From assembly GCF_016009175.1 (NCBI RefSeq), contig NZ_JADUCM010000003.1, positions 186,001 through 250,000 of the forward strand: a DNA stretch of 64,000 bases, given 5' to 3'. This document shows positions 19,234-29,838 of this stretch, one piece after another. Under the pieces are notes generated by a model, which was not told where the DNA came from, made no database searches, and saw only the letters and a list, made by a program, of their open reading frames with translations. The stretch's first letter is position 1, and each line of letters begins with the position of its first letter. This DNA is from Pseudomonas alkylphenolica. Lineage in GTDB: Bacteria > Pseudomonadota > Gammaproteobacteria > Pseudomonadales > Pseudomonadaceae. Made by a program: the position numbers and the translations under genes.

Positions 19234-20082
19234 TCAGAGGCTCAGTCGCATCGACAGGTCGACGGCTTTGACATCCTTGGTCATGGCACCGATCGAGATG
19301 TAGTCGACGCCCGTCTCGGCAATTACCCGCAGGGTGCTTTCGTTGACCCCGCCGCTGGCTTCGAGCTTGGCCTTGCCGGCGTTCAGGCGCACGGCTTCGC
19401 GCATGTCGTCCAGGCTCAGTTCATCGAGCATGACGATGTCGGCGCCGGCCTCCAGGGCCTGCTTGAGTTCGTCGAGGCTTTCGACTTCGACCTCCACCGG
19501 CTTGCCGGGGGCAATCTTGTGGGCGGCCTTGATGGCTTCGGCAATGCCGCCGCTGGCAGCGATGTGGTTTTCCTTGATCAGGAAAGCATCGAACAGGCCA
19601 ATCCGGTGGTTGTGGCAGCCGCCACAGGTCACCGCATACTTTTGCGCCAGGCGCAGGCCCGGCAGGGTCTTGCGGGTGTCGAGCAGCTTGACCTGGGTGT
19701 CGGCAACCATGTCGGCCAGCGACTGTGCACGCGTGGCCACGCCCGAAAGCATCTGCAGGAAGTTCAGCGCACTGCGCTCACCAGTCAGCAGCGAGCGGGC
19801 CGGCCCTTCGAGGTGGAACAACGGCTGGTCGGGCTGTGCCCGGTCACCGTCCTTGACCTGCCAATGCACCGCTACGCGCGGGTCGAGCTTGCGAAACACC
19901 GCGTCGACCCAGGCGGTACCGGCAATCACGCAGTGTTCACGGGTAATGATGGTGGCTTTGGCCAGGCGTTCGGCCGGGATCAACTGGGCGGTAATGTCGC
20001 CGCTGCCGATGTCTTCGTTCAGCGCACGGCGCACGTTGGCTTCGATTTCGGCGGTCAGGTCGGCGAGGCGTAAATTCGGCAT
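19234..20082 (-). CDS. nadC: nicotinate-nucleotide pyrophosphorylase (carboxylating)
   Basis: A 282-residue quinolinate phosphoribosyltransferase, which makes nicotinate mononucleotide in de novo NAD synthesis. [24 protein letters not shown] and the [18 protein letters not shown] region are the substrate-binding blocks; [11 protein letters not shown] is the phosphate-binding loop. Start MPNLRLAD at 20082 gives the usual length. It is divergent from the DUF1631 gene. Confidence 0.97.
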   Translation of the reverse strand: MPNLRLADLTAEIEANVRRALNEDIGSGDITAQLIPAERLAKATIITREHCVIAGTAWVDAVFRKLDPRVAVHWQVKDGDRAQPDQPLFHLEGPARSLLTGERSALNFLQMLSGVATRAQSLADMVADTQVKLLDTRKTLPGLRLAQKYAVTCGGCHNHRIGLFDAFLIKENHIAASGGIAEAIKAAHKIAPGKPVEVEVESLDELKQALEAGADIVMLDELSLDDMREAVRLNAGKAKLEASGGVNESTLRVIAETGVDYISIGAMTKDVKAVDLSMRLSL

Positions 20083-20230
20083 GGCAGGCTCCACAAGCAA
20101 AGTGGCGGGATTATAGGGCAGGCCGTGCTGGCGAGTGTCTTGATTTTGCCAGATAATGCGACTTGTATTTGACGTCATGTCATTGACGATATTTCGCCTC
20201 ATTTCAACTTTACCCTGCAAGGAGTACGGG

Positions 20231-22402
20231 ATGCACAACGACGGCAAGGTGGTGCCCATCAAGGCGGCCACCGATCAGGCGTTCACTGCGCCTCTTGCTC
20301 GTCTGCCCGTGGTGCTCCTGCAGGTTCGTGACAAAGCGGCGTTGCAATTGCGTCAGGGATTGCAGGCGTTGTTCGACAACGCTGACGATACGCTGTTCGA
20401 AATGGCTGACAAGGCGGTCAGCAACAGTGTGCAGAATTACCTGTTCGAAGCCATGCGCGATCTGCGCCACAAACGCACCAACATCGAACGTGGTTACCTC
20501 GACCGCTTTTATGCAGCCTTTGTTCAGATTGGCCATGCCGAGTCAGCGCTGTCGCCCATCGTGCTGGCGCGCGACGACGTTGCGGCGCACATGCCTGATG
20601 ATGACCAGGAGCGTAGCCAGGCCCTGCAGGCCATGGTCGAGCGAGCCCTGGCCCGCGATGGCATTGCCCTCAACCAGTTGACCCTGCGCATGTGCGCCCT
20701 GACCGGCCAGGGCCTGGACGATCAGCGCAACCCGTTGGGGCCGGCGATGCTCTGCGAGTACTTCCTGCAGGCCGGGCGCAATCTGGGGGTGGGGCTGAAG
20801 GTCAAGTTGATCATTCTGCAGTTGTTCGAGCGCTATGTACTGCAGGATGCCGATCAGCTGTATGGCGAGGCCAATCAGTTGCTGGTCGCGACCGGTGTGC
20901 TCCCCGAACTCAAGGCTGTTCCTCGCCGCCGTATGGCGCCCCATCCGGCGTCCAGCCCGCACCCGAAGGTGCAGGGCGAGCAGGATGCCGAGCTGGATGC
21001 CAACGAGCAGGCGGTATTCGATGCCTTGCAAAGCCTGCTTTCGAGGGTGCGCGGGCGTGTTGCGCCGCGCATGGAGGCCAGCGCGCCGATGCAGCCGATC
21101 AGCACCCGCGACCTGCTGCGCCTGCTGTCGCATTTGCAGCACTATGTACCGGCCACCGCCGACCCCGACGGGTTTGACCTGCACCAGCAACTTGAACAGC
21201 TGCTAACGCGGGTCAGTATGAAAAGCGGCACCTACCGCAAGGTCGAGGTGGTAGATGAAGATGTGATCAACCTGATCGCCATGCTCTTCGAGTTCATCCT
21301 CGCCGATCGCAACCTCCCGCTATCCTTGCGCAGCTTGATCGGGCGCCTGCAGATCCCGATGCTCAAAGTTGCGGTACTGGACAAACGCTTCTTCAGCCGC
21401 AGCGGCCATCCTGCCCGGCGCCTGCTCAATGAAATTGCCAGTGCGGCCATGGGCTGGGGCAGCCGTGAGGATTATCAGCGCGATGCCCTTTACCTGCGGG
21501 TGGAGAAAATCGTCCAGCGCCTGCTCAACGACTTTGATGATGACCCGACGATTTTTTCCGAGTTGCTGGCGGACTTTCTGGCCTTTAGCAGTGATGAGCG
21601 ACGCCGCAGCGAGCTGCTCGAGCAGCGTACCCGTGATGCCGAAGAAGGCCGCGCCCGTACCCTGCTGGCGCGTCAGCGCGTGCAGCAGGAACTCAACCGC
21701 CGGGTACTGGGAAAATCCTTGCCGCGCTTCGTCGTGCGGATGCTTGAAGAGGCCTGGAGCCAGGTGCTGTTGCTGGCCTGCCTCAAGCATGGCGACACTT
21801 CTGTGCAGTGGCTTGATGCGCTGGGCGCCATGGATGAACTGCTCTGGAGCGTTGAGCACCACAGCGAGCCGCAGGCGCAGCAGCGTTTGCTGGCGGTGGG
21901 CCCGGGGTTGCTCAAGGTGCTGCGGGAGGGGCTGGCCAGTGCCGCGTTCGATCCCTTCGCCACCGGCGAGTTCTTTGCAGAGCTTGAGGCCTTGCATGTA
22001 CAGGCGTTCGATAACCGTTTCGATGGCGATGCGGCCGAGCGCGTGCTGGTACTCGATGAAATCGTGCTGACCGGCCCGGAACAGGATACGCCTGAGCACA
22101 GTACCCCGCGGCTGGCCGAAGACGACCCGGCGCTGCAGCAGGTGCAACGGCTGCGCATCGGCCACTGGATCGAATGGATGGACGACGGCGAGGCGCAGCG
22201 CTGCAAACTGATCGCGCAGATCGACAGCACCGACTCGTTCATTTTCGTCAATCGCACCGGCCTCAAGGTTCGCGAGTACTCGCGCATGGCCCTGGCGGTT
22301 GCCTTGCGTCGCGGTGAGGTGCGTCAGCTTGATGATGCACTGCTGTTCGACCGGGCGCTGGATTCGGTCGTCGTTCAGCTGCGCCAGCATCAGTTGCGCT
22401 AG
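20231..22402 (+). CDS. DUF1631 protein
   Basis: A 723-residue, largely helical cytoplasmic protein of the DUF1631 family, sometimes mislabelled thymidine phosphorylase. No enzyme motif is visible. The C-terminal 90 residues ([11 protein letters not shown]...[23 protein letters not shown]) look like a small beta-rich domain, distantly PilZ-like in outline, which is only an impression. AAGGAG lies 6 bases before the ATG. It lies between nadC (divergent) and ampDE, the order I recall from other Pseudomonas. Confidence 0.88.
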   Translation: MHNDGKVVPIKAATDQAFTAPLARLPVVLLQVRDKAALQLRQGLQALFDNADDTLFEMADKAVSNSVQNYLFEAMRDLRHKRTNIERGYLDRFYAAFVQIGHAESALSPIVLARDDVAAHMPDDDQERSQALQAMVERALARDGIALNQLTLRMCALTGQGLDDQRNPLGPAMLCEYFLQAGRNLGVGLKVKLIILQLFERYVLQDADQLYGEANQLLVATGVLPELKAVPRRRMAPHPASSPHPKVQGEQDAELDANEQAVFDALQSLLSRVRGRVAPRMEASAPMQPISTRDLLRLLSHLQHYVPATADPDGFDLHQQLEQLLTRVSMKSGTYRKVEVVDEDVINLIAMLFEFILADRNLPLSLRSLIGRLQIPMLKVAVLDKRFFSRSGHPARRLLNEIASAAMGWGSREDYQRDALYLRVEKIVQRLLNDFDDDPTIFSELLADFLAFSSDERRRSELLEQRTRDAEEGRARTLLARQRVQQELNRRVLGKSLPRFVVRMLEEAWSQVLLLACLKHGDTSVQWLDALGAMDELLWSVEHHSEPQAQQRLLAVGPGLLKVLREGLASAAFDPFATGEFFAELEALHVQAFDNRFDGDAAERVLVLDEIVLTGPEQDTPEHSTPRLAEDDPALQQVQRLRIGHWIEWMDDGEAQRCKLIAQIDSTDSFIFVNRTGLKVREYSRMALAVALRRGEVRQLDDALLFDRALDSVVVQLRQHQLR

Positions 22403-22481
22403 GACCGCACGCGTTTTAACGATGCATCTGCTGACGCCACGGGGCATACTGGGGGCGTGCTCTCGTGTTACAGGATTTTCT

Positions 22482-23048
22482 ATGCAACTGGACCGCACCA
22501 CAGGCTGGTTCGCCGGTATCACCCATTGCCCTTCACCGAATTTCAATGCCCGCGCCGAAGGCGAGGTCATTTCCCTGCTGGTGATCCACAACATCAGCTT
22601 GCCGCCCGCGCAATTCGCCACCGGCAAGGTTCAGGAGTTCTTCCAGAACCGGCTGGACCCTGATGAACACCCCTACTTTGACGGTATCAAGCACCTGCGC
22701 GTGTCTGCGCACTTTCTGATCGAACGCGATGGCAAGGTCACCCAGTTTGTGTCCTGCCTGGACCGCGCCTGGCATGCCGGTGTCTCCAGCTTTGGCGGAC
22801 GTGAGGCCTGTAACGACTTTTCCATCGGCATCGAGCTGGAAGGTACCGATGAATTGCCCTTTACCGACGCCCAATATCAGGCGCTGCAGGCTCTGACCCG
22901 GCAGATTCAGGCGGCCTGGCCGGCGATTGATGCACAGCGAATCCAGGGCCACAGCGACATCGCCCCGGGGCGCAAAACCGATCCCGGGCCGGCCTTCGAC
23001 TGGTCGCGTTACCGTGCGGCTTTGCAGGACAGCGAGGACAGATCATGA
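22482..23048 (+). CDS. ampD: 1,6-anhydro-N-acetylmuramyl-L-alanine amidase
   Basis: A 188-residue zinc amidase that removes the peptide from anhydromuropeptides during cell-wall recycling; its loss derepresses ampC beta-lactamase in Pseudomonas. VIHNISLP holds the first zinc His, HLRVSAHFLIERDG a second conserved block, and GHSDIAPGRKTDPGP the last zinc ligands (His and Asp). There is no signal peptide, as expected for the cytoplasmic AmpD. ampE overlaps its stop codon. Confidence 0.96.
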   Translation: MQLDRTTGWFAGITHCPSPNFNARAEGEVISLLVIHNISLPPAQFATGKVQEFFQNRLDPDEHPYFDGIKHLRVSAHFLIERDGKVTQFVSCLDRAWHAGVSSFGGREACNDFSIGIELEGTDELPFTDAQYQALQALTRQIQAAWPAIDAQRIQGHSDIAPGRKTDPGPAFDWSRYRAALQDSEDRS

Positions 23049-23878
23049 GTTTTCTGGTGTTGTTACTGGTGCTGTGGGTCGAGAAGTTCTCGGCCCTTCG
23101 ACAGCGACTGCAGCGCGATGGCTTTTTCCATGCCGAGCTGGCGCGGCTGGAGCGCAGCGGCAAGACGCACCCGTGGTGGGTGCTGACGATCCTGGTGCTG
23201 TTGCCGGTAGCCTTGGTGGCTTTGCTGGTGCATGTGCTGGCACCGGTCGCCTATGGCCTGTTGGCACTGCCGGTGCATTTGCTGGTGCTGATCTACAGCC
23301 TGGGCCGGGGCGACGTCAAAGGGTCGCTGGGGCCGTTTCGCGATGCCTGGCGCCGCGGTGATGAACAGGCGGCGGTGCATGTCGCCGAACGCGATCTCGC
23401 CGTTACAGCGGATGACGCTTCGTCCTTGCTCGAGCGGGTTGAGGGGCACTTGCTGTGGGAGGCGTACCAGAGTTTCTTCGCTGTGATTTTCTGGTATGTG
23501 CTGCTGGGGCCTGCAGCGGCACTGGCTTACCGGCTGCTTGCGCTGGTAGCCGAACGTGCCCAGTTCCCGGCCTTGCGCGAACGTGCCGAGCAACTGCGCC
23601 ACGCCTTTGACTGGGCACCGGTGCGGATTCTGGGGGTAAGTTTTGCCTTGGTGGGTAATTTTGTCGCGGTCAGCCGGGTGATGCTGCATGAGCTGCTTAA
23701 CTGGAATATTCCGGCTTCCCGACTGATCGCGACAGTCGGACACGTGGCTACGGATATGCCGGCCGCCGCGCCCGCAGGCCCTGAGGGACTGGTTGGCCTT
23801 GATTTGCTGTGGGAGCTGCTGTTGCGCTCCGCGGTGCTCTGGTATGCCTGTTTTGCCTTGTGGACCGTACTTGGCTGA
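23045..23878 (+). CDS. ampE: AmpE family inner-membrane protein
   Basis: A 277-residue protein starting four bases inside ampD (ATGA overlap), so translation is coupled. Hydrophobic segments lie at about residues 40-78, 140-168, 190-212 and 258-277. AmpE proteins accompany AmpD and are related to CobD-like membrane proteins; the precise biochemical role remains unclear. Confidence 0.93.
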   Translation: MSFLVLLLVLWVEKFSALRQRLQRDGFFHAELARLERSGKTHPWWVLTILVLLPVALVALLVHVLAPVAYGLLALPVHLLVLIYSLGRGDVKGSLGPFRDAWRRGDEQAAVHVAERDLAVTADDASSLLERVEGHLLWEAYQSFFAVIFWYVLLGPAAALAYRLLALVAERAQFPALRERAEQLRHAFDWAPVRILGVSFALVGNFVAVSRVMLHELLNWNIPASRLIATVGHVATDMPAAAPAGPEGLVGLDLLWELLLRSAVLWYACFALWTVLG

Positions 23879-23925
23879 AGCGTTGTGAGGGGCGACCGTT
23901 GGTCCGCCCCGGCATCGATTAACCT

Positions 23926-23951
23926 TAAGTTACAAAACCCCGTTCCGATAT
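23926..23951 (+). promoter_or_regulatory. FliA (sigma-28) type promoter
   Basis: TAAG (23926-23929), 15 bases, then CCGATAT (23945-23951). This fits the flagellar sigma-28 pattern TAAA-N15-GCCGATAA closely and lies 83 bp before the chemoreceptor start. Confidence 0.65.
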
Positions 23952-24033
23952 GCGTTATACAGGTGCTGGTAGTACCATCAGTGGCCTAGTGCCATTGCGC
24001 GCAAAAAAACAATAAAAATCGGAGGGACCGCCA

Positions 24034-26064
24034 GTGAAGAGCCTGTTGTATCCGGCCATCGCGCTGATGAACCGCTTGAGCTTCGGGATGAAGTTCAGCC
24101 TGATCAGTATCATGTTTTTCCTGCCCATGCTGGTGACCAATTACTACCTGGTCCGCGACTCCTATGCGCAGTTCCATGCCACCCAGGTCGAACTGCAGAG
24201 CCTTGAGCTGTTGCGCAGCAGCCTGGCCCTGCGCGGTGACGTAGAGGCCCTGAGCAACCTGGTGCAGATCAATGCGGTACTGGGCCAGTCGGGCAAGGCC
24301 GGGGATGTCGAAAAGCAGATTTCCGGCCTTGAGCAGCAAGTACAGCGCCAGCTGTCCGGGCTCAATGCGGTAAACGCGGATGAAGCTCAGGCGCAAGCCT
24401 TTCAAGCCAAGCGCGATGAAATGCTGGCTCAGCTGGACACGGCCCGCAAGGAAACCTCGCTGCTGAGCAAGGCCGCACTGCTCGACAAGCTGGTCGCGCA
24501 ATCGCAGGTGCTGAGCAAGGTCGTCGCCAGCCAGGCAGGGCTGAACCAGGACAGTGATTCGGCGATCCGCCAGCTGACCGAGCTGATGACCACCGTCACC
24601 CCGGAAGTCACCCAGACGCTCGGCGAAGGTCGGGCCATGGGCGCTTACTCGTTGGGGCAAGGGTTTCTCAATTCCTCCTCCAGCAGCCGCTTTGAAGACT
24701 TGCTGCAGCGGCTCGACAAACTTGCCGCCGACTATGCACTGCGCCTTGAGGATGCCTTGGCCACCGATCCCGGGGTCAGGGTCCACCTGGGTAGCCTGGC
24801 CGCCAGCAGTCAGGGTTCGTTGAAACAGGCCGGCGAACTGTTTGAAGAACAGGTGGTGATGGCCGAAACCCTCGATACGCCTTGGCTGGGCTTCTACCAG
24901 CAAGTCAGTGCATTGATGGCGCAGACCTACGCGTTGAACACCGCCACCAGCGAATTTATCGACAGCCAGCTGCAGCAGCGTCTGGGGGAGCACCGCCTGC
25001 ACATGGTGTTTCTCGTGTCTGCCCTGGCCGGTGTATTTTTCCTGATCGTGTACCTCTACGGCGGCTTCTATGCCTCGACCCGGCATACCTTGAAATCCCT
25101 GGGGGCGGTGATGGACAAAGTGGCCGCCGGCGACATGACCGTGAACTTCAGGGCCAGCAGCCGCGACGAACTGGGCGAGCTTGGCCAGGTCTTCAATGGC
25201 ACCGTGCAGCGTATTCACGACCTGATCGAGCAGGTCGGCCACACGGTGGTCGAGGTCGAGCGCCAGGCCGAACAGGTGCACGCGGTATCGGCGCGTAGCA
25301 ACCAGGCGGTCAGTGGCCAGCGCGGGCAGATCGAACAGGTCGCCACGGCCATGAACCAGATGTCGGCCACCGCCCAGGAAGTGGCGCGCAGCGCCGCCGC
25401 AGCCGTCAACAGTGCCCACAGCGTCAACCAGGAGACGGTCAGCGGTCGTGGCCTGGTTGAGTCGCAGCAAGGCAATATCGTGCGACTGGCCGGTGAAATC
25501 GATCAATCCGTGCTGGTTATCAATCAGCTGGCCAGCGACAGCCAGGCGATCAGCCGGGTGCTGGAGGTGATCAAGAGCATCGCCGAGCAGACCAACCTGC
25601 TGGCACTTAACGCGGCGATCGAGGCGGCGCGAGCCGGAGAGCAGGGCCGTGGCTTTGCTGTGGTTGCCGATGAAGTGCGCACCCTGGCCAAGCGCACCCA
25701 GCAATCAACCGAAGAAATCGAGCAGATGATCTCGCGCCTGCAGGGCGGAGTTGGCGCCGCAGTCAAGGCCATGGATGCCAGCCATCAGGTGGCCTCCGGA
25801 ACGGTCGGGCAGTCGCAGCAGGTCCAGCAGGCGCTGGAGAATATCCTTGGCGCGGTTGGCAGCATCGTTGACCAGAACCAGCAGATTGCGGCCGCAGTAG
25901 AGCAGCAAACCGCCGTGGCACAGGATATTGACCAGAACATTGTCGAGATCAACCGGGCTGCCGAGCACACCACCCAGGGTGCCCACCAGACCGAGGATGC
26001 CAGCCGTCAATTGAATGCCCAGGTGATGGAGTTGAAGCGCCTGATCGGTGCCTTCAGGGTCTGA
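24034..26064 (+). CDS. methyl-accepting chemotaxis protein
   Basis: A 676-residue membrane receptor. The first membrane helix is at about 20-42, a large helical periplasmic sensor domain runs to about 325 (long enough for a helical-bimodular type), the second helix is at 328-350, then a HAMP domain ([17 protein letters not shown]) and a signalling domain with tip [20 protein letters not shown]. The GTG start has GGAGGGA upstream; no in-frame ATG gives a complete first helix. The ligand is unknown. A FliA-type promoter and a terminator make it a single-gene unit. Confidence 0.95.
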   Translation: MKSLLYPAIALMNRLSFGMKFSLISIMFFLPMLVTNYYLVRDSYAQFHATQVELQSLELLRSSLALRGDVEALSNLVQINAVLGQSGKAGDVEKQISGLEQQVQRQLSGLNAVNADEAQAQAFQAKRDEMLAQLDTARKETSLLSKAALLDKLVAQSQVLSKVVASQAGLNQDSDSAIRQLTELMTTVTPEVTQTLGEGRAMGAYSLGQGFLNSSSSSRFEDLLQRLDKLAADYALRLEDALATDPGVRVHLGSLAASSQGSLKQAGELFEEQVVMAETLDTPWLGFYQQVSALMAQTYALNTATSEFIDSQLQQRLGEHRLHMVFLVSALAGVFFLIVYLYGGFYASTRHTLKSLGAVMDKVAAGDMTVNFRASSRDELGELGQVFNGTVQRIHDLIEQVGHTVVEVERQAEQVHAVSARSNQAVSGQRGQIEQVATAMNQMSATAQEVARSAAAAVNSAHSVNQETVSGRGLVESQQGNIVRLAGEIDQSVLVINQLASDSQAISRVLEVIKSIAEQTNLLALNAAIEAARAGEQGRGFAVVADEVRTLAKRTQQSTEEIEQMISRLQGGVGAAVKAMDASHQVASGTVGQSQQVQQALENILGAVGSIVDQNQQIAAAVEQQTAVAQDIDQNIVEINRAAEHTTQGAHQTEDASRQLNAQVMELKRLIGAFRV

Positions 26065-26086
26065 GATCAGCGGTTGCTGATCTTTT
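26064..26086 (+). terminator. Rho-independent terminator
   Basis: AGATCAGC (26064-26071) and GCTGATCT (26076-26083) form an 8-bp stem with a GGTT loop, followed by T's. It begins at the chemoreceptor stop codon. Confidence 0.7.
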
Positions 26087-26235
26087 CCCCGCTGTGACAA
26101 AGTAGCGCCCTGAAGGATTCCAGGGAGCCGGATGTGTCGGCAACGCTGCGGGTGTAGTCTCACCCTCACAGCAACGGAACCTCGAGTCCCCCGCGATTCG
26201 GCTCCCTCAGCAAATTCACTGACGAGGTACAGACA

Positions 26236-27441
26236 TTGGCCATCATCCATCCTAAAGTTCGCGGTTTTATCTGCACCACTACCCATCCAAAGGGTTGCGA
26301 ACTGAACGTACGTGATCAGATCGAAGCCACCCGCAAGCTGGGCGTGCGCGAGGATGGTCCGAAAAAGGTGCTGGTGATTGGTGCATCCAGCGGCTACGGC
26401 CTGGCAGCGCGCATTACCGCTGCGTTCGGTTTCGGCGCCGACACCCTGGGTGTGTTCTTCGAAAAGCCGGGCACTGATACCAAGCCGGGTACCGCCGGCT
26501 GGTACAACGCCGCCGCGTTCGACAAGTTCGCCAAGGCTGAAGGCCTGTACAGCAAGTCGATCAACGGCGACGCCTTTTCCGACGAAGCGCGGGCCAAGGT
26601 GATCGAGCTGATCAAGAACGAAATGGGTGGCCAGGTCGACCTGGTGATCTACTCGCTGGCATCGCCTGTGCGCAAGCTGCCACAGACCGGCGAACTGGTA
26701 CGTTCGGCGCTCAAGCCTATCGGCCAGCCGTACAAGTCGACTGCCATCGACACCAACAAAGACACCATCATCGAGGCGTCGATCGAGCCGGCCACCGAGC
26801 AGGAAATTGCCGACACCGTGACCGTCATGGGTGGCCAGGACTGGGAACTGTGGATTGATGCCCTGAACGCTGCTGGCGTTCTCGCGCCGCAAGCCCGCAC
26901 CGTGGCCTTCAGCTACATCGGTACCGAGATCACCTGGCCGATCTACTGGCACGGTGCGCTTGGCAAGGCCAAGCAGGACCTCGACGAAACCGCCATGCGT
27001 CTGGGCAAAAAAGTCGGCGGTAGCGCCAACGTGGCCGTGCTCAAGTCGGTCGTAACCCAGGCCAGCTCGGCCATTCCGGTCATGCCGCTGTACCTCTCGA
27101 TGGTCTTCAAGATCATGCAGGAGAAGGGCGTTCACGAAGGTACCCAGGATCAGCTGGACCGTATGTTCCGTGACCGCATGTACCGTGCCGACGGCGCCCC
27201 GGCGGAACTCGACGAGAAGGGCCGCCTGCGCCTGGACGACTGGGAACTGCGCGACGACGTGCAGGACGCCTGCAAGGCCATGTGGCCGCAAGTGACCACC
27301 GAGAACCTGTTCGAGCTGACCGACTACGCCGGTTACAAGAAGCAGTTCCTCAACCTGTTCGGTTTCGAGCGTTCGGACGTCGACTACGACGCGGATGTCG
27401 CCACCAACGTCGAGTTCGACTGCATCCAGCTGCAGTCGTAA
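26236..27441 (+). CDS. fabV: FabV-type enoyl-ACP/trans-2-enoyl-CoA reductase
   Basis: A 401-residue SDR-related reductase for the last step of fatty-acid elongation. [16 protein letters not shown] is the NAD(P)-binding motif, and the catalytic pair Tyr237-x8-Lys246 lies in [11 protein letters not shown]. FabV enzymes are much less sensitive to triclosan than FabI. The likely start is TTG at 26236 with GAGG about 9 bases before it; the next ATG would remove the conserved N-terminus. About 170 bp of non-coding DNA precede it, with no clear promoter that I can defend. Confidence 0.96.
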   Translation: MAIIHPKVRGFICTTTHPKGCELNVRDQIEATRKLGVREDGPKKVLVIGASSGYGLAARITAAFGFGADTLGVFFEKPGTDTKPGTAGWYNAAAFDKFAKAEGLYSKSINGDAFSDEARAKVIELIKNEMGGQVDLVIYSLASPVRKLPQTGELVRSALKPIGQPYKSTAIDTNKDTIIEASIEPATEQEIADTVTVMGGQDWELWIDALNAAGVLAPQARTVAFSYIGTEITWPIYWHGALGKAKQDLDETAMRLGKKVGGSANVAVLKSVVTQASSAIPVMPLYLSMVFKIMQEKGVHEGTQDQLDRMFRDRMYRADGAPAELDEKGRLRLDDWELRDDVQDACKAMWPQVTTENLFELTDYAGYKKQFLNLFGFERSDVDYDADVATNVEFDCIQLQS

Positions 27442-27448
27442 CCCACTT

Positions 27449-27482
27449 GTCGCCGCCCCTGTGTTCGCACCGGGGCGGCGAC
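27449..27482 (+). terminator. GC-rich hairpin after fabV
   Basis: GTCGCCGCCCC (27449-27459) pairs with GGGGCGGCGAC (27472-27482), 11 bp perfect, with only TGTTT following, so termination efficiency may be moderate. Confidence 0.6.
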
Positions 27483-27498
27483 TGTTTGAGGTTTCCCC

Positions 27499-28446
27499 AT
27501 GAGCAGCCTCGAAACATTTCCCCCTCTGCCCGCCGTCAGTAACACCGCCCAGGCGTTTGTTGAATGTGCAGGCGATGGTTATCCCCTCGGCGGCTTTTGC
27601 TGGCGCCACGCGGTGCCAGACAGCACCCGTGCCGTGGTAATCATCAACGCGGCGACGTCGGTGCGCTGCAGTTATTACGCCCGCTTTGCCCAATACCTGT
27701 TCAACCACGGCTTCGATGTCATGACCTATGACTATCGCGGTATCGGCGAGTCGCGGCCGCAGGTCATGCGCCATTTCCAGGCGTCCTGGACCGACTGGGG
27801 AACGCTGGATTTCGAGGCCATGTTGCAACGCGCCGCGCGCGAGTTCCCCGGGCAGCCCATTGATGTCGTCGGCCACAGCTTTGGCGGGTGCGCTGCGGGG
27901 CTGGCCGCATCGTCATCCCAGGTGCGCAGGCTGGTGACGGTCGGTGCGCAGTTTGCCTACTGGCGTGACTATGCCGCCGACAGCCGCTGGCAGCTGTTCG
28001 GCAAATGGCATGTGCTGATGCCGTTGCTGACGCGGGTGTTTGGCTATTTCCCGGGGAAGCGGCTGGGCTGGCTTGAAGATACACCGGCCGGTGTGGTCAA
28101 CGACTGGAGCACACGCACCGCGGCCTATGAGTTGCGCCCCAGTGGCAAGGCGCTGGGTAATCTGCCCTTTGCCAAGGTCAGGGCGCAAACCCTGGCGATC
28201 AGCCTGACCGACGACCCATTTGGTACGGTGGCGGCGATCGAGCGCTTGTTGGGTTACTTCGAAGGCAGTTCACGCAGCCATTTGCGCATTGCACCGGCTG
28301 ACATCGAGGTGGCCCAGATCGGTCATTTCGCATTCTTCCACAACCGCTTTCAGAAGCGGCTCTGGCCAATTGCCCTGCATTGGCTGCAGCAGGGGCAACT
28401 GGCCGACAACACCCCAGGACGGGTGCTGGCGCTTAACGTGCCTTGA
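27499..28446 (+). CDS. alpha/beta hydrolase
   Basis: A 315-residue serine hydrolase-fold protein. The nucleophile elbow is GHSFGG (about residue 122), the oxyanion region VVIINAATSVR, and the late conserved His lies in IGHFAFFHNRF. TYDYRGIGESRP is typical of the fold. It resembles YheT/COG4757-like hydrolases; the substrate is unknown. Its end overlaps the convergent HopJ gene by 14 bp. Confidence 0.9.
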   Translation: MSSLETFPPLPAVSNTAQAFVECAGDGYPLGGFCWRHAVPDSTRAVVIINAATSVRCSYYARFAQYLFNHGFDVMTYDYRGIGESRPQVMRHFQASWTDWGTLDFEAMLQRAAREFPGQPIDVVGHSFGGCAAGLAASSSQVRRLVTVGAQFAYWRDYAADSRWQLFGKWHVLMPLLTRVFGYFPGKRLGWLEDTPAGVVNDWSTRTAAYELRPSGKALGNLPFAKVRAQTLAISLTDDPFGTVAAIERLLGYFEGSSRSHLRIAPADIEVAQIGHFAFFHNRFQKRLWPIALHWLQQGQLADNTPGRVLALNVP

Positions 28447-28771
28447 GCGGCTGCGCGCTGAAGGTTACCCCGGCCAGGCCGTGCCGGATCAGGGCGCGGA
28501 TGTTGCCGTGATCGGTGCCTTCAGGGGTCGCCAGTACCGAGCGATAGTGCTCGCCGAACGCCAGCAGGGCTTCCTGGTCGCTCAAGCCTTCGAGCAGGGC
28601 CAGACCCAGGGTCTTGCACGAACCTTCGTTCTGCCCGGCAGCGTTTTCCACACCGCCGTTGGTGAAGGCCTGTGGCTGGTAGTCGTAATGGGCTGCGATA
28701 AAGCTCAGGGTGTCGGCGAATTGATGTTCACCGGACGTCAGGCTGGTGCGCAGGGTGTTCAGATCAGTCAT
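28433..28771 (-). CDS. HopJ-family small protein
   Basis: A 112-residue acidic protein of the HopJ (HopPmaJ) family, named after a Pseudomonas syringae type III effector homologue but present widely in non-pathogens. YDYQPQAFTNGGVENAAGQNEGSCKTLG and HGNIRALIRHGLAGVTF are the conserved parts (the first begins at about residue 29). It overlaps the DUF1244 gene by 8 bp, so a housekeeping operon role is far likelier than secretion; no type III genes lie here. Confidence 0.9.
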   Translation of the reverse strand: MTDLNTLRTSLTSGEHQFADTLSFIAAHYDYQPQAFTNGGVENAAGQNEGSCKTLGLALLEGLSDQEALLAFGEHYRSVLATPEGTDHGNIRALIRHGLAGVTFSAQPLKAR

Positions 28772-29060
28772 TGGGCTTTCCTTTGGCGAACGCCGCCTGT
28801 TGTTCGGCGCTGGCTTCTTTCTGGTATTGGGATTTCCATTCGGCATAGGGCATGCCGTATACGACTTCGCGGGCCTCATCCATGCTCAGCTCGATCTGGC
28901 GCTCGTCGGCGGCGGCCTTGTACCACTTCGACAGGCAGTTGCGGCAGAAGCCGGAGAGGTTCATCAGGTCGATGTTCTGCACATCCTTGCGGCTGTCCAG
29001 GTGGGCTACCAGCCGACGGAAGGCCGCGGCTTCGAGCTCGAGTTTCTGTTGGTCGTTCAT
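28764..29060 (-). CDS. DUF1244 protein
   Basis: A 98-residue protein of the DUF1244 family, conserved across proteobacteria. SRKDVQNIDLMNLSGFCRNC and LSKWYKAAADE are the signature blocks. Function is unknown. It lies in the order folM, DUF1244, hopJ with very short spacing, so the three are probably one transcript. Confidence 0.93.
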   Translation of the reverse strand: MNDQQKLELEAAAFRRLVAHLDSRKDVQNIDLMNLSGFCRNCLSKWYKAAADERQIELSMDEAREVVYGMPYAEWKSQYQKEASAEQQAAFAKGKPND

Positions 29061-29084
29061 GGTCGTTCTCGTGACAAGGGCAAT

Positions 29085-29783
29085 TCAATCGACGGCAATG
29101 CGGTTCTTCAGGTGACGTCCACCGTTGATGACCACGTTGCTGCCGGTGCTGTACTGGCTCTCGAGCAGAAACTGCACCGCTTCGATCAGCGGCTGGGCAC
29201 CAGGCTCGAATTCCAGCAGGGCTTTTTTCAGGGTTTGCTGGCGATAGGCGTCGTCGCTGTTTTCCTTGAGGATCAGCAACCCCGGCAGAATCGCGTTGAC
29301 CCTGACCACCGGCGCGTACTTTTCAGCAAACGACAGCACCATGTTCTGTAACGCCGCCTTGGTGGCGGCATAGCCGATATGGCTCTTGCTGCCACGCGAG
29401 GAGGTTTCGTCGCAGATGTGGATGATGTCGGCCTTGTTCATCTTCAGCAGTTGCTCGCCGAGCGCCAGGTTCAGGTGATAGGGCGCTTCGACATGCAGCT
29501 TGAACATGGTGTTGAGGTTGGCCAGGTCATCGTCGAGCCACAGCGATGCGTTGTGGATGATCGCGCGCAGGCCATCGTAGTTGCGCTGCAGGTGGTCGAT
29601 CAGGGCCAGACGGTCCTGCTCCAGGCACAGGTCGGCCTGAAACTGGATGATGTTCGGGTGCTCAGCCTTGGGGCTTTTACTGCGGCTGGCGCTGACCACG
29701 GTATGGCCGGCCTGCGCCAGGTTCAGGGCCAACGCCAGGCCGACTCGCTGGCTGGCTCCGGTGACAAGAATTGGGCTGTTCAT
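29085..29783 (-). CDS. folM: dihydromonapterin reductase
   Basis: A 232-residue short-chain dehydrogenase. ILVTGASQRVGLALA is the cofactor motif (the usual TGxxxGIG is TGASQRVG, seen in pteridine reductases), NASLW replaces the common NNAG, and YAATKAALQNM is the catalytic YxxxK. FolM makes tetrahydromonapterin, a pterin cofactor of Pseudomonas phenylalanine hydroxylase. The start at 29783 was chosen over an upstream codon because the fold begins at once. Its neighbourhood includes a LOV photoreceptor, and folate/pterin genes are known parts of light responses. Confidence 0.9.
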   Translation of the reverse strand: MNSPILVTGASQRVGLALALNLAQAGHTVVSASRSKSPKAEHPNIIQFQADLCLEQDRLALIDHLQRNYDGLRAIIHNASLWLDDDLANLNTMFKLHVEAPYHLNLALGEQLLKMNKADIIHICDETSSRGSKSHIGYAATKAALQNMVLSFAEKYAPVVRVNAILPGLLILKENSDDAYRQQTLKKALLEFEPGAQPLIEAVQFLLESQYSTGSNVVINGGRHLKNRIAVD

Positions 29784-29838
29784 GGTGGGGGCGGTCAACT
29801 TTTGCAGGTTCGCTTGGATAGCCCCCAGCATACCCGAA

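Noticed and set aside
25705..27876. Long minus-strand open frame across the chemoreceptor end and fabV
   Set aside because: It spans a terminator, a promoter region and a conserved gene; composition is that of a codon shadow.
28433..28771. Type III secretion effector
   Set aside because: The HopJ name is historical; the gene is in a tight operon with DUF1244 and folM and no secretion genes are nearby.
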